Made by a program: the position numbers and the translations under genes. Below are positions 1 through 6,411 of a stretch of 9,547 bases of DNA, piece after piece (position 1 is the stretch's first letter; each line of letters starts with the position of its first letter). The stretch is from Deltaproteobacteria bacterium UBA5756 (GTDB taxonomy: Bacteria > Desulfobacterota > Syntrophorhabdia > Syntrophorhabdales > Syntrophorhabdaceae). Location of the stretch: positions 14,480 to 24,026 of the forward strand of contig DIFE01000042.1 in NCBI GenBank assembly GCA_002418985.1, in the 5' to 3' direction. The notes beneath the pieces were generated by a model. The model ran no database searches and was not told the origin of the DNA. It saw nothing but the letters and a program-made list of their open reading frames with translations.

Positions 1-101
1 TTGCACGCCTTCGGCGGGAATTCACCATTAATGTTTTCGGGTGGTGGTCATCGTTGTGGGACAGGTCTGAGCGAAGTATCATGGTTTCTTTTGGCTTCCT
101 C

Positions 102-129
102 CCCAGCCTCTCTTTAATGCCTCCAGCGA
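102..129 (+). repeat. left copy of diverged inverted repeat (edge repeat)
   Basis: This 28-base stretch matches the reverse complement of 9520-9547 at 24 of 28 positions, sharing CCTCTCTT and TGCCTCCAG blocks. A second short block CGTGAGACA (155-163) also recurs inverted at 9465-9473, in the same relative order. The pair therefore looks like two copies of one longer interspersed repeat rather than a chance match. The right copy reaches the window end, so its full extent is unknown. Confidence 0.5.
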
Positions 130-130
130 A

Positions 131-144
131 CCCCCGAGAGGGGG
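131..144. other. GC hairpin with GAGA loop
   Basis: CCCCC at 131-135 pairs with GGGGG at 140-144 around a GAGA tetraloop of the GNRA kind. No T-run follows, so it is not a standard intrinsic terminator on the + strand. An alternative pairing CCTCTC (107-112) with GAGAGG (136-141) is also possible, so two mutually exclusive folds exist. The hairpin lies next to the left copy of the edge repeat and may belong to it. Confidence 0.45.
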
Positions 145-266
145 GTAAAGCGGGCGTGAGACAAGGTTGTTTTTGACGCCCTCAAGGGGGAATCGCAACA
201 GGAGGGGATCCCTGCTTCTGAGAGAGTGTCAGACACAGGGGCAAATTCTTGAGCTTGCTTCATCGG

Positions 267-292
267 GGAAAATGATTATAGTGTCGAAAGGT
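267..292 (+). repeat. 26-bp repeated upstream element, copy 1 (before msrA)
   Basis: This copy begins GGAAAATGATTAT, continues with GTGTCG, and ends with AAGGT. It matches 1175-1200 at 24 of 26 positions, exactly 908 bp away. TTGC at 255-258 and the corresponding TTGC at 1163-1166 are also conserved, 16-18 bases ahead of the TAT of the element. Read as a promoter it would be TTGCTT (255-260), 16 bp, TATAGT (277-282), but the start point would then fall almost on the ribosome binding site (AAGG, 288-291), leaving a leader of under 12 bases. It may instead be an operator plus ribosome-binding module. Confidence 0.6.
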
Positions 293-297
293 CATTT

Positions 298-1068
298 ATG
301 AGATTTTCGACCATCTTATTGTTGTTAGCGGCAGGTGTGCTGGCAGTAATCGTTGGCTGCCAGCAGGGCGGTGAAGCCGCAAGGAAGGAGACCATGAAGG
401 ATGCTCAGGCAGTCCGGAAGAACATCGAAAGACCGCCGATTGATCTTGCGCAGCCTGCAAAGTTCGAAACGGCCACATTTGCCCTTGGGTGATTCTGGGG
501 GCCTGATGCCCGGTTCGGGCTGGCAGAGGGTGTCGTAAGGACGCGTGTCGGCTACTCGGGTGGCGCGAAGAAAGACCCAACCTATCACAGCCTTGGCGGC
601 CACGCCGAGACGATACAGATCGATTTTGACCCGTCGGTGATCTCTTACGATGAACTTCTCAAGATGTTCTGGAATATGCACAGCCCGCAGATGAGAGCGC
701 CATCGACGCAATACCGGTCTGTTGTGTTCTATCATAACGATAACCAGAGACAGGCCGCCGAGCGGTTGAAAGCCGATGAAGAGGCCCGTATCAAGGGCGC
801 CATATTCACGGAAGTGGTGCCTTTCAATGAATTTTACAGGGCTGAGGATTATCATCAGAAATATTACCTGAGGGGTGTAAGGGAACTTGCCGCCGAGTAT
901 CTTGCCATCTACCCCGATATCATGGATTTTGTCGGCTCCACCGCTACGGCAAGAGTCAACGGATATGCGGGCCATTACGGAACAAAGGAACGGCTTGAAA
1001 GGGAACTGAACTCCCTCGGACTGTCTGAAGAAGGTCAGAGTAGACTTCTCAAGATCGTGGGGCCATGA
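298..1068 (+). CDS. msrA: selenocysteine peptide methionine-S-sulfoxide reductase MsrA, lipoprotein (TGA at 490-492 read through)
   Basis: MsrA reduces methionine-S-sulfoxide in proteins; here it is probably tethered in the periplasm. The gene spans 256 residues if the in-frame TGA at codon 65 is read as selenocysteine. Residues 1-21 are a lipoprotein signal: Arg-2, a hydrophobic run, then I-V-G-C with lipid Cys-21. The MsrA active-site motif, normally G-C-F-W-G, is here G-Sec-F-W-G (64-68), with the TGA exactly at the catalytic Cys. Downstream, in the same frame, are V-G-Y-S-G-G (84-89), H-A-E (102-104), T-Q-Y-R-S (137-141), E-D-Y-H-Q-K-Y-Y (183-190) and A-R-V-N-G-Y-A-G-H-Y-G (218-228), all typical of the family and without another stop or frameshift. 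No other Cys follows Sec-65, so no resolving cysteine exists; that suits a one-residue Sec enzyme. AAGG six bases before ATG 298 supports the start. A nonsense mutation (TGC to TGA) is the alternative, but the hairpin after the TGA and the intact 3' part argue against it. Confidence 0.86.
490..524 (+). promoter_or_regulatory. candidate bacterial SECIS element after the Sec TGA
   Basis: The TGA codon (490-492) is followed 15 bases later by a perfect hairpin: GCCCG (508-512), loop GTT (513-515), CGGGC (516-520). A lower helix GCC (501-503) with GGC (522-524) extends it across an asymmetric internal loop (TGAT against T). The apical loop starts 20 nt after the TGA and its first base is G. Bacterial SECIS elements typically have a short apical loop with a G in its first two positions, at roughly 16-37 nt from the UGA; both hold here. 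In such mRNAs the hairpin is bound by SelB, which delivers Sec-tRNA. The hairpin lies inside coding sequence, so its bases also encode residues of MsrA. Confidence 0.75.
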
Positions 1069-1156
1069 CCGTTCGGTGCACATGGATGACCCGGCGGCCT
1101 GATTGCTGACAGCTTCATCCTCTGTTCTTTTTCAAAAGATCGTCAATCCCGGACCC

Positions 1157-1171
1157 GGCGGGTTGCCCGCC
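1157..1171 (+). other. GC hairpin between msrA and the phosphorylase gene
   Basis: GGCGGG (1157-1162) and CCCGCC (1166-1171) form a perfect 6-bp stem with loop TTG. It sits 88 bases after the msrA stop and directly abuts the second copy of the 26-bp element. No T-run follows, so intrinsic termination is doubtful. The loop bases TTG coincide with the conserved TTGC that could act as a -35 box. The hairpin could therefore be a termination remnant, a binding site or chance. Confidence 0.4.
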
Positions 1172-1174
1172 CGA

Positions 1175-1200
1175 GGAAAATGATTATGGTGTCGTAAGGT
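1175..1200 (+). repeat. 26-bp repeated upstream element, copy 2 (before glgP leader)
   Basis: This is the second copy of the element at 267-292, with two differences (1188 and 1195). As in copy 1, the AAGG at its end sits just before an ATG (1207, seven bases later). That ATG opens only an 11-codon frame ending in TGA at 1240-1242, not the phosphorylase, whose start is 93 bases further on. If the element is a promoter (TTGCCC 1163-1168, 16 bp, TATGGT 1185-1190), it would drive glgP with a leader of about 95 bases. Confidence 0.6.
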
Positions 1201-1278
1201 TCGGTTATGTTTCCGATAGTGCAGGATCGCAGCGTAAGGTGATGTTGAAAAGGCAGGGGACGTGAGGTCGCCGGATGC

Positions 1279-1286
1279 AAGGAGGT
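1279..1286 (+). promoter_or_regulatory. ribosome binding site fixing the glgP start
   Basis: AAGGAGGT ends six bases before ATG 1293 and is a near-perfect Shine-Dalgarno match. It lies inside the reading frame of the earlier ATG at 1275, which has only a weak GTGAGG upstream. The site therefore favours 1293 as the true start and removes six glycine-rich residues from the longest possible protein. Confidence 0.75.
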
Positions 1287-1292
1287 GGCGGG

Positions 1293-3809
1293 ATGCAGCA
1301 ATTTTCTCATGATGATGTCGAGGGATTTGACTCTCTCGCGGAGCTGGCGCTTGATCTGTACTGGTATTGGAACCATTCGGCCGATCAAATATGGATGCAG
1401 CTTGATCCCGTTCTGTTCAAACTGACATACAACCCCTGGGTGGTCCTGCAGACCGTATCCCGGGAACGGCTTCGCGAGGTCCTGGACGACCCGGCCTTCC
1501 GCGAAAAGGTTCGGAGCCTCCTGCAGACAAAGCGTGACCTGGAAAGCTCGGCCACATGGTTTCAGCGCCATCATTCCGGGGCGCCCCTGACCTGCGTGGC
1601 GTATTTCAGCATGGAGTTCATGTTGAGCGAGGCCCTTCCTATCTATTCCGGAGGACTTGGTAATGTGGCCGGCGATCAGCTCAAGACCGCAAACGACCTG
1701 GGGGTGCCCGTCGTTGGTGTCGGCCTGCTTTACCAGCAAGGCTATTTTCGGCAAATCATAGACAAGGACGGGGCGCAGCAGGCCCTGTACCCCTACAATG
1801 ATCCGGGGCAACTGCCCGTTACACCTTTGCGCGAACCAAATGGGGAATGGCTGCGCCTGGAGATCAAATTACCGGGTTACTCTGTTTGGCTGCGCGCCTG
1901 GCAGGTTGAGATCGGCAGGGTAAAGCTCTACCTCCTCGACACCAATGATTCCGCCAACTTCCCAACTCGCCGCGGGATCACCAGCGAACTGTACGGGGGA
2001 GGGGCAGAGCTTCGCCTTCATCAGGAGCTCGTACTCGGGATCGGCGGCTGGCGCCTGCTCAGGAAACTCGGCATCAGCCCCGAGGTCTGCCATCTCAATG
2101 AAGGGCACGCCGCCTTTGCCGTTCTCGAAAGGGCCCAGACGTTTATGGAAGAGACCGGACAATCATTCGAAGCTGCCCTTGCGGCCACCAGGGCGGGGAA
2201 TGTCTTCACAACGCACACGCCGGTGGATGCCGGTTTCGATCGTTTTTCTCCCTCCCTTATCGAACAATATCTCAGCTGGTATGCCCGGAACAGGCTCGGT
2301 ATAACGCTCTTCGATCTCATGGCCCTCGGCAGGCGGAACGCCGGCGACCCCGATGAGCCCTTCAATATGGCTTACCTGGCCGTGCGGGGTAGCGGCGCCG
2401 TCAATGGCGTGAGCCGTCTTCACGGAAAAGTGAGCCGACGCATCTTCGCGCCGCTCTTCCCGCGCTGGCCCGAGAATGAAGTACCCATCGGATATGTGAC
2501 CAACGGCGTGCACATGTCAACCTGGGATTCGGAAGAGGCGGATGCCCTCTGGACGGGGGTCTGTGGCAAGGAACGCTGGATCGGGGCCCTCGAAACCCTG
2601 GAAAAGGACATGCTCGCCGTTCCCGACCGCACGCTCTGGGAATGCCGTTCCTCTGCGCGTCAATCCCTCGTTGAATATGTGCGCGAACGGTTGTCTTTGC
2701 AGCTGGGGGCCGCCGGTTGCTCGCCGGACGAGATCGAGAACGCGAAGAATATCTTTGACGTCAGCACGCTGACCCTCGGTTTCGCCCGCCGTTTTGCCCC
2801 CTACAAACGGCCGAATCTGCTTCTTTATGATCCTGAAAGGTTTCTTCGACTTCTCAGCGATGCCAGACGTCCTGTCCAACTCATCATCGCGGGCAAGGCC
2901 CACCCTTCGGACCAGGCCGGGCAGGAACTGATCCGCGAGTGGACGCGATTTGCCAGAGGGGTAGAGGTCGCCAAACACGTGGTCTTCCTGAGCGATTACG
3001 ACATGCTCCTGACAGGACATTTGGTGCAGGGCGTGGATGTCTGGATCAATACGCCGCGAAGGCCCTGGGAGGCTTGCGGGACGAGCGGAATGAAGGTGCT
3101 TGTCAACGGAGGGCTCAATCTCTCCGAACTGGACGGCTGGTGGGACGAGGCTTACACTCCTGAAACGGGATGGGCGTTAGGCGATGGAAAAGAGCACGAC
3201 AGCGACCCGTCATGGGACGCCGCCGAAGCGAATATGCTTTATTCATTGCTCGAACATGAGGTAATCCCGGAATTTTATCACCGCGACGAAAACGGCATCC
3301 CGACTGCCTGGGTAAAACGGATACGGGAGAGCATGGCGAGGCTCACCCCCCGGTTTTCGGCCAACCGCGCCGTCCGTGAATATGCGGAGGAATATTACAT
3401 TCCCGCCGCAGAGCGATACCGGGCGCGTGCTGCCGGAAAAGGAGCGATGGGAGAAAGGATACTCAATTGGCAGCGGGAGCTCGGGCGGCAGTGGCGCCAT
3501 TTAAGGTTCGGTGATGTGACGGTCAGGACGACCCACGGACGGCACGTATTTGAAACGCAGGTCTACCTGGGCGACATCGATCCCGATTGGGTCCGCGTGG
3601 AGCTGTATGCCGAGGGACTTGACGGCGACGGTGCCGTCCGACAGGAGATGACACGGAGCAGAGTTTTGACAGGTGCCGGAAGCGGTTACCTGTATATCGC
3701 CGCGGTGAATGCGGACCGACCGGCATCCGACTACACGGCTCGGGTTATCCCATCCCACGAGGCGGCGGCCGTCCCTCTTGAAGCCGGTCATATCCTGTGG
3801 CAGAGGTGA
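1293..3809 (+). CDS. glgP: alpha-glucan (glycogen/maltodextrin) phosphorylase, GT35, DUF3417 type
   Basis: This cytoplasmic enzyme cleaves alpha-1,4-glucan with phosphate, releasing glucose-1-phosphate. It is 838 residues from ATG 1293 (844 from ATG 1275), the usual size for the short bacterial type. The N-terminal ~95 residues match the DUF3417 domain (tryptophan-rich L-Y-W-Y-W-N motif near residues 26-31). The GT35 catalytic domain follows, with Y-F-S-M-E-F, Y-S-G-G-L-G-N-V-A-G-D, H-L-N-E-G-H-A-A-F, Y-V-T-N-G-V-H, R-R-F-A-P-Y-K-R and C-G-T-S-G-M-K. The Lys of the last motif (codon 3093-3095, Lys-601 from 1293) is the expected pyridoxal-phosphate lysine. The final ~130 residues form the usual C-terminal extension. 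Motifs appear intact. Glycogen and maltodextrin cannot be told apart from sequence, and no other glycogen gene is in view. It has its own leader, with the repeated 26-bp element about 93 bases upstream of the start. Confidence 0.93.
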   Translation: MQQFSHDDVEGFDSLAELALDLYWYWNHSADQIWMQLDPVLFKLTYNPWVVLQTVSRERLREVLDDPAFREKVRSLLQTKRDLESSATWFQRHHSGAPLTCVAYFSMEFMLSEALPIYSGGLGNVAGDQLKTANDLGVPVVGVGLLYQQGYFRQIIDKDGAQQALYPYNDPGQLPVTPLREPNGEWLRLEIKLPGYSVWLRAWQVEIGRVKLYLLDTNDSANFPTRRGITSELYGGGAELRLHQELVLGIGGWRLLRKLGISPEVCHLNEGHAAFAVLERAQTFMEETGQSFEAALAATRAGNVFTTHTPVDAGFDRFSPSLIEQYLSWYARNRLGITLFDLMALGRRNAGDPDEPFNMAYLAVRGSGAVNGVSRLHGKVSRRIFAPLFPRWPENEVPIGYVTNGVHMSTWDSEEADALWTGVCGKERWIGALETLEKDMLAVPDRTLWECRSSARQSLVEYVRERLSLQLGAAGCSPDEIENAKNIFDVSTLTLGFARRFAPYKRPNLLLYDPERFLRLLSDARRPVQLIIAGKAHPSDQAGQELIREWTRFARGVEVAKHVVFLSDYDMLLTGHLVQGVDVWINTPRRPWEACGTSGMKVLVNGGLNLSELDGWWDEAYTPETGWALGDGKEHDSDPSWDAAEANMLYSLLEHEVIPEFYHRDENGIPTAWVKRIRESMARLTPRFSANRAVREYAEEYYIPAAERYRARAAGKGAMGERILNWQRELGRQWRHLRFGDVTVRTTHGRHVFETQVYLGDIDPDWVRVELYAEGLDGDGAVRQEMTRSRVLTGAGSGYLYIAAVNADRPASDYTARVIPSHEAAAVPLEAGHILWQR

Positions 3810-3829
3810 AAGGCCCGGGCGGCCCTTTC
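3808..3829. terminator. candidate bidirectional terminator hairpin between glgP and kup
   Basis: GAAAGG (3808-3813) pairs with CCTTTC (3824-3829). With C3823 bulged, CC (3814-3815) pairs with GG (3821-3822), closing a five-base loop. The hairpin overlaps both facing stop codons, TGA of glgP and TAG of kup, in a gap of only 19 bases. Neither strand has a long U-tract after the stem, so efficiency is uncertain; the position is the main argument. Confidence 0.45.
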
Positions 3830-5685
3830 TATATCTCGATTCTCGTCGTGACGCCATGGAGTTTGTTGGCGGGAAGGTCATAAAACTGGATAAAGGGCGG
3901 GGCCAGCCGTTTCATTATCGAGAATATCTTCCACAATACATTTCGCGTAAAAATCTCCTCAAGCCCGTAGAAAATGCCCTTTTCATTGATAATTCCGGCT
4001 TCCTTCATCAACTGCCCCACATCCACCATTTCCATGTATCCCATCTGGACCTCAAAGGATCTCAACCCGGGGGCCAGATCCTCCTTGAAAAAGCTTTTCA
4101 ACCCGAACGGTTCATCGAGGATGGTGATGGAAACGAGGATGTTCTCCTCATAGATGATGTTGTTCATAAACATCGTGTGTACGATATAAGCGGGTATCTT
4201 TCTGGTACTCCGGGTGAAAAAGAGCGCCTTGCCTTTGATTCTGTTCAGGTTCTGATATACCTCGTTATAGCTGTGGAGAAAGACATCAAGCTTCAGGGGC
4301 CGTATGTTTCGATAGAGTTTTCTCTGCCCGGCCGTGTAGATCATGATCATTGCAAGGGGGACTGAGGCGATGATCAGGGACCAGTACCCCCCGTGAGGGA
4401 TCTTATACACGTTGGAAGCAAGGAAAGCGACGTCAACGATTGTTACCAGGAAGGCGATCGAAGCCTTATGGTACTCCTTCCTCAGATAGAATATCGATGT
4501 GATCAGGATTCCCGTAATGGTCATGTCCCCGGTGACGGCAAGTCCGTATGCGGCTGCCAGGTGTTTTGACTCTCTGAAAAGCACCATGATAAGGAGGACA
4601 GATAGGAGGAGGAACCAGTTGACAAAACCGATATAGATCTGAGACCGCAACTCCGTCGACGTGTATTCCACCCGGAACATCGGCATGAGCCGCGTATTGA
4701 TGCCCTGGTAGACGATGGAGAACATGCCGCTGATTATAGCCTGAGACGCTATGATCGTAGCAACGATACTGAGGACGAGGAACGGTATATAAAGGTACAA
4801 CGACTGGCGTAATATCATGCCGAAAAGTATGTTCGATGAATGCGCCGGATCGCTTAGTATGAATGCGCCCTGACCGAGATAATTGAGGAGAAGGGCAAAG
4901 AAAACGAAATACCATGCCCTGATGATGGGTTTTCTGCCGAGGTGTCCCATATCGGCATAAAGGGCTTCCCCTCCCGTGGCGCACAGGATGACCTCGGATA
5001 GGACGAAGAAACCGGCAATTCCGTTATGATACAGGAATGTTATGGCATACAGGGGATTGATGGCCTTCCACACCGACGGGAATTTGATGATCGAAATGAC
5101 ACCTGAAACGGCAAGCGCGGCGAACCACAGCAGCATGAGAGGCCCGAAAGCGCCGGAGACCTTCTCCGCCCCTTTCCTCTGAAAGGCGAAGAGTCCTACG
5201 GCAATGGCGCCCGCTATCAGGATAAGGGTGGTCTGTTTCGTGCCCTGAAGGCCCGGGATGAGCAGTATGCCTTCCACGGCGCTCAAGATACTGATCGCCG
5301 GGGTGATGACGCCATCGCCCACGAGCAGGGATATGCCGATAAAGGTGAGGATGGTCACGAATACCGCCCCCCTGCCTGTTTTGAGAAGACGGATCAATTT
5401 TCCCCTCAGGACGATCGTTCCCCCCTCGCCTTTTTCACCGAGGCTCATGGCAAGCCAGGCATACTCGACGGATACGAGGATTATGAGGGTCCATATCACC
5501 AGGGATAGAACGCCCATGACATTGTCAACGGTGGGTTCGAGGAGAAGGAAAATGACGGTGAGGGTATAAATGGGGCTGGTGCCTATATCACCGAAAACAA
5601 GGCCCAGGGACTTGATTATCGCCCGCGCATCGTCTCTGATATTCCGCCGCCGGGACTTGTTTGGCGAGGTGTCGTTGTTCTCCAT
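3829..5685 (-). CDS. kup: low-affinity potassium transporter Kup (KUP/HAK/KT family)
   Basis: Kup is an inner-membrane K+ uptake system thought to act as a K+/H+ symporter. The protein has 618 residues, close to the usual ~620. The family signature G-D-I-G-T-S-P-I-Y is at 32-40, G-E-K-G-E-G-G at 83-89 and G-D-G-V-I-T-P-A-I-S at 123-132. About a dozen hydrophobic segments fill residues ~25-450, and a soluble C-terminal domain follows (~450-618). The start ATG has no visible Shine-Dalgarno sequence. No alternative start codon lies between it and the conserved core, and an upstream in-frame TGA excludes much extension. The gene lies 137 bases after trmO and faces glgP. No kdp, trk or c-di-AMP gene is nearby, and I could not match the leader to the known ydaO-type riboswitch. 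Confidence 0.95.
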   Translation of the reverse strand: MENNDTSPNKSRRRNIRDDARAIIKSLGLVFGDIGTSPIYTLTVIFLLLEPTVDNVMGVLSLVIWTLIILVSVEYAWLAMSLGEKGEGGTIVLRGKLIRLLKTGRGAVFVTILTFIGISLLVGDGVITPAISILSAVEGILLIPGLQGTKQTTLILIAGAIAVGLFAFQRKGAEKVSGAFGPLMLLWFAALAVSGVISIIKFPSVWKAINPLYAITFLYHNGIAGFFVLSEVILCATGGEALYADMGHLGRKPIIRAWYFVFFALLLNYLGQGAFILSDPAHSSNILFGMILRQSLYLYIPFLVLSIVATIIASQAIISGMFSIVYQGINTRLMPMFRVEYTSTELRSQIYIGFVNWFLLLSVLLIMVLFRESKHLAAAYGLAVTGDMTITGILITSIFYLRKEYHKASIAFLVTIVDVAFLASNVYKIPHGGYWSLIIASVPLAMIMIYTAGQRKLYRNIRPLKLDVFLHSYNEVYQNLNRIKGKALFFTRSTRKIPAYIVHTMFMNNIIYEENILVSITILDEPFGLKSFFKEDLAPGLRSFEVQMGYMEMVDVGQLMKEAGIINEKGIFYGLEEIFTRNVLWKIFSIMKRLAPPFIQFYDLPANKLHGVTTRIEI

Positions 5686-5696
5686 TGTTGTGGCTA

Positions 5697-5725
5697 ATGT
5701 TATCCCTAATTCTCAAGAAATTCAA
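5697..5725 (-). promoter_or_regulatory. promoter candidate for kup
   Basis: On the minus strand TTGAAT (5725-5720) and TAACAT (5702-5697) are 17 bases apart, each matching the sigma-70 consensus at four of six positions. Transcription would begin around 5690, only about five bases before the kup ATG. That would fit the lack of a ribosome binding site (near-leaderless message), but chance cannot be excluded. Confidence 0.3.
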
Positions 5726-5790
5726 CGTAAGATAACCTGAGGTGAGATAAGGTCCCTTGCCGTGCATCGAGCCAACCCCCGTTTACCGCC

Positions 5791-5812
5791 GGCCACGAGT
5801 CCGAACGCGGCC
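5791..5812 (-). other. hairpin downstream of trmO
   Basis: CGCGGCC and GGCCACG form a seven-pair stem (one G-U when read as minus-strand RNA) with an eight-base loop, 11 bases after the trmO stop. No U-run follows, so it may attenuate transcription or protect the 3' end rather than act as a classic terminator. Confidence 0.35.
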
Positions 5813-5822
5813 TGTTGCGATG

Positions 5823-6305
5823 CTACTCCCTTCCAGGAGGTTTGGGCCTTTCTTCTTTTCCTTTAAACCACCCCTCGCTAGCCTCAGGGAAACAATCAAA
5901 GCGGGGAACGTAGGGCTTTATGTCCAGGAGGGGGGTGTTGTCGAGAACGTCTATCCCGCCCACCTTGAGCTTCATCGGTTCCCTTCCGAGAAGCTGCACG
6001 ATTGTGAGCCCTATGCCGTTGGGCCGCGCCGGATGGCGACAGGCGAATATCCCGTGAGGGTCGTCATCGAGCAGCACGGGCCTTACCAGTTGGACCTGTC
6101 CCGCCCTGTCGAAGGGATAGACGAGAAATATGTGGGAGAATCCCTCGATATCCTTGAGTCCTTCCGCATATTCTTCATAAAGCTCGACCCATCCAATCGT
6201 CTCCGGCCGAAATCTCCCCTGTATCGGCGTTTCCTCCTTTGTTGTGAACTCAGAGTGAATAATTCCGATGGGTTTCAGCATGATTTGTACTCCGGTCTCT
6301 TTCAT
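5823..6305 (-). CDS. trmO: tRNA (t6A37) N6-methyltransferase TrmO / TsaA-like (UPF0066)
   Basis: The TrmO family methylates N6 of threonylcarbamoyladenosine at position 37 of tRNA-Thr using S-adenosylmethionine. The protein has 160 residues, equal to the single-domain form, and lacks the longer C-terminal part of the enterobacterial enzyme. Family motifs are visible: K-P-I-G-I-I-H-S (11-18), G-W-V-E-L (38-42), F-S-H-I-F-L-V (56-62), R-H-P-A-R-P-N-G-I-G (90-99) and L-D-N-T-P-L-L-D-I-K-P-Y (121-132). GGAGG lies four bases before the ATG, which supports the start. The basic, proline-rich tail (147-160) is probably disordered. Some members of this family are poorly characterised, so the exact substrate is inferred. 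It sits between copA and kup on the same strand, with gaps of 106 and 137 bases, so co-transcription is possible but not required. Confidence 0.88.
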   Translation of the reverse strand: MKETGVQIMLKPIGIIHSEFTTKEETPIQGRFRPETIGWVELYEEYAEGLKDIEGFSHIFLVYPFDRAGQVQLVRPVLLDDDPHGIFACRHPARPNGIGLTIVQLLGREPMKLKVGGIDVLDNTPLLDIKPYVPRFDCFPEASEGWFKGKEERPKPPGRE

Positions 6306-6411
6306 TGGACCTCCGCCAAAAAGATATAAGCCAGTGACTGATCAACAGGGCATGGCAGATGTTTGCCTTTAATGCAGGCGGCTTAAACGGTTGAAGATTC
6401 GGGCCGTCCTT

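Larger units (their letters stand above)
1..297. other. left-edge non-coding region with hairpins
   Basis: I can defend no gene here. Two forward frames stay open from the edge (to 117 and about 176), and a minus-strand frame starting near 82 runs off the left edge, but none gives a recognisable protein. The forward frame to 176 runs straight through a strong GC hairpin. Visible structure includes a C5/G5 stem with a GAGA loop (131-144), a longer-range GGGCGT/ACGCCC pairing (152-157 with 176-181), a perfect 11-bp palindrome GTGTCAGACAC (226-236), and one half of an inverted repeat matched at the right edge of the window. The last 40 bases carry the element repeated upstream of the phosphorylase gene. 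Confidence 0.5.

Noticed and set aside
1..82. Possible minus-strand gene start running off the left edge
   Set aside because: About 27 codons are open from an ATG near 82, but the purine-rich stretch is too far upstream and the translated sequence matches nothing I recognise.
298..492. Stand-alone 64-residue lipoprotein ORF
   Set aside because: It is the N-terminal part of msrA, ending at the Sec TGA. The sequence before the stop already contains the start of the MsrA active-site motif.
637..1068. Separate 143-residue MsrA fragment with a GTG start
   Set aside because: It is in frame with 298 and lacks the active site. The GTG encodes an internal valine of the read-through protein.
325..1083. 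252-codon minus-strand frame opposite msrA
   Set aside because: Antisense shadow without family motifs. The plus strand carries clear MsrA motifs across the same span.
1207..1242. 11-codon ORF after copy 2 of the repeated element
   Set aside because: It has an AAGG site, but it is too short and unconserved to call a leader peptide on sequence alone. Kept only as a comment under the repeat.
5686..5822. c-di-AMP (ydaO-type) riboswitch ahead of kup
   Set aside because: Such riboswitches often precede potassium genes, but I could not place the conserved core sequences or helices in this 137-base gap.
6306..6411. Promoter for trmO
   Set aside because: A TATATC box is visible on the minus strand, but no acceptable -35 lies 16-18 bases upstream, so I could not support a call.
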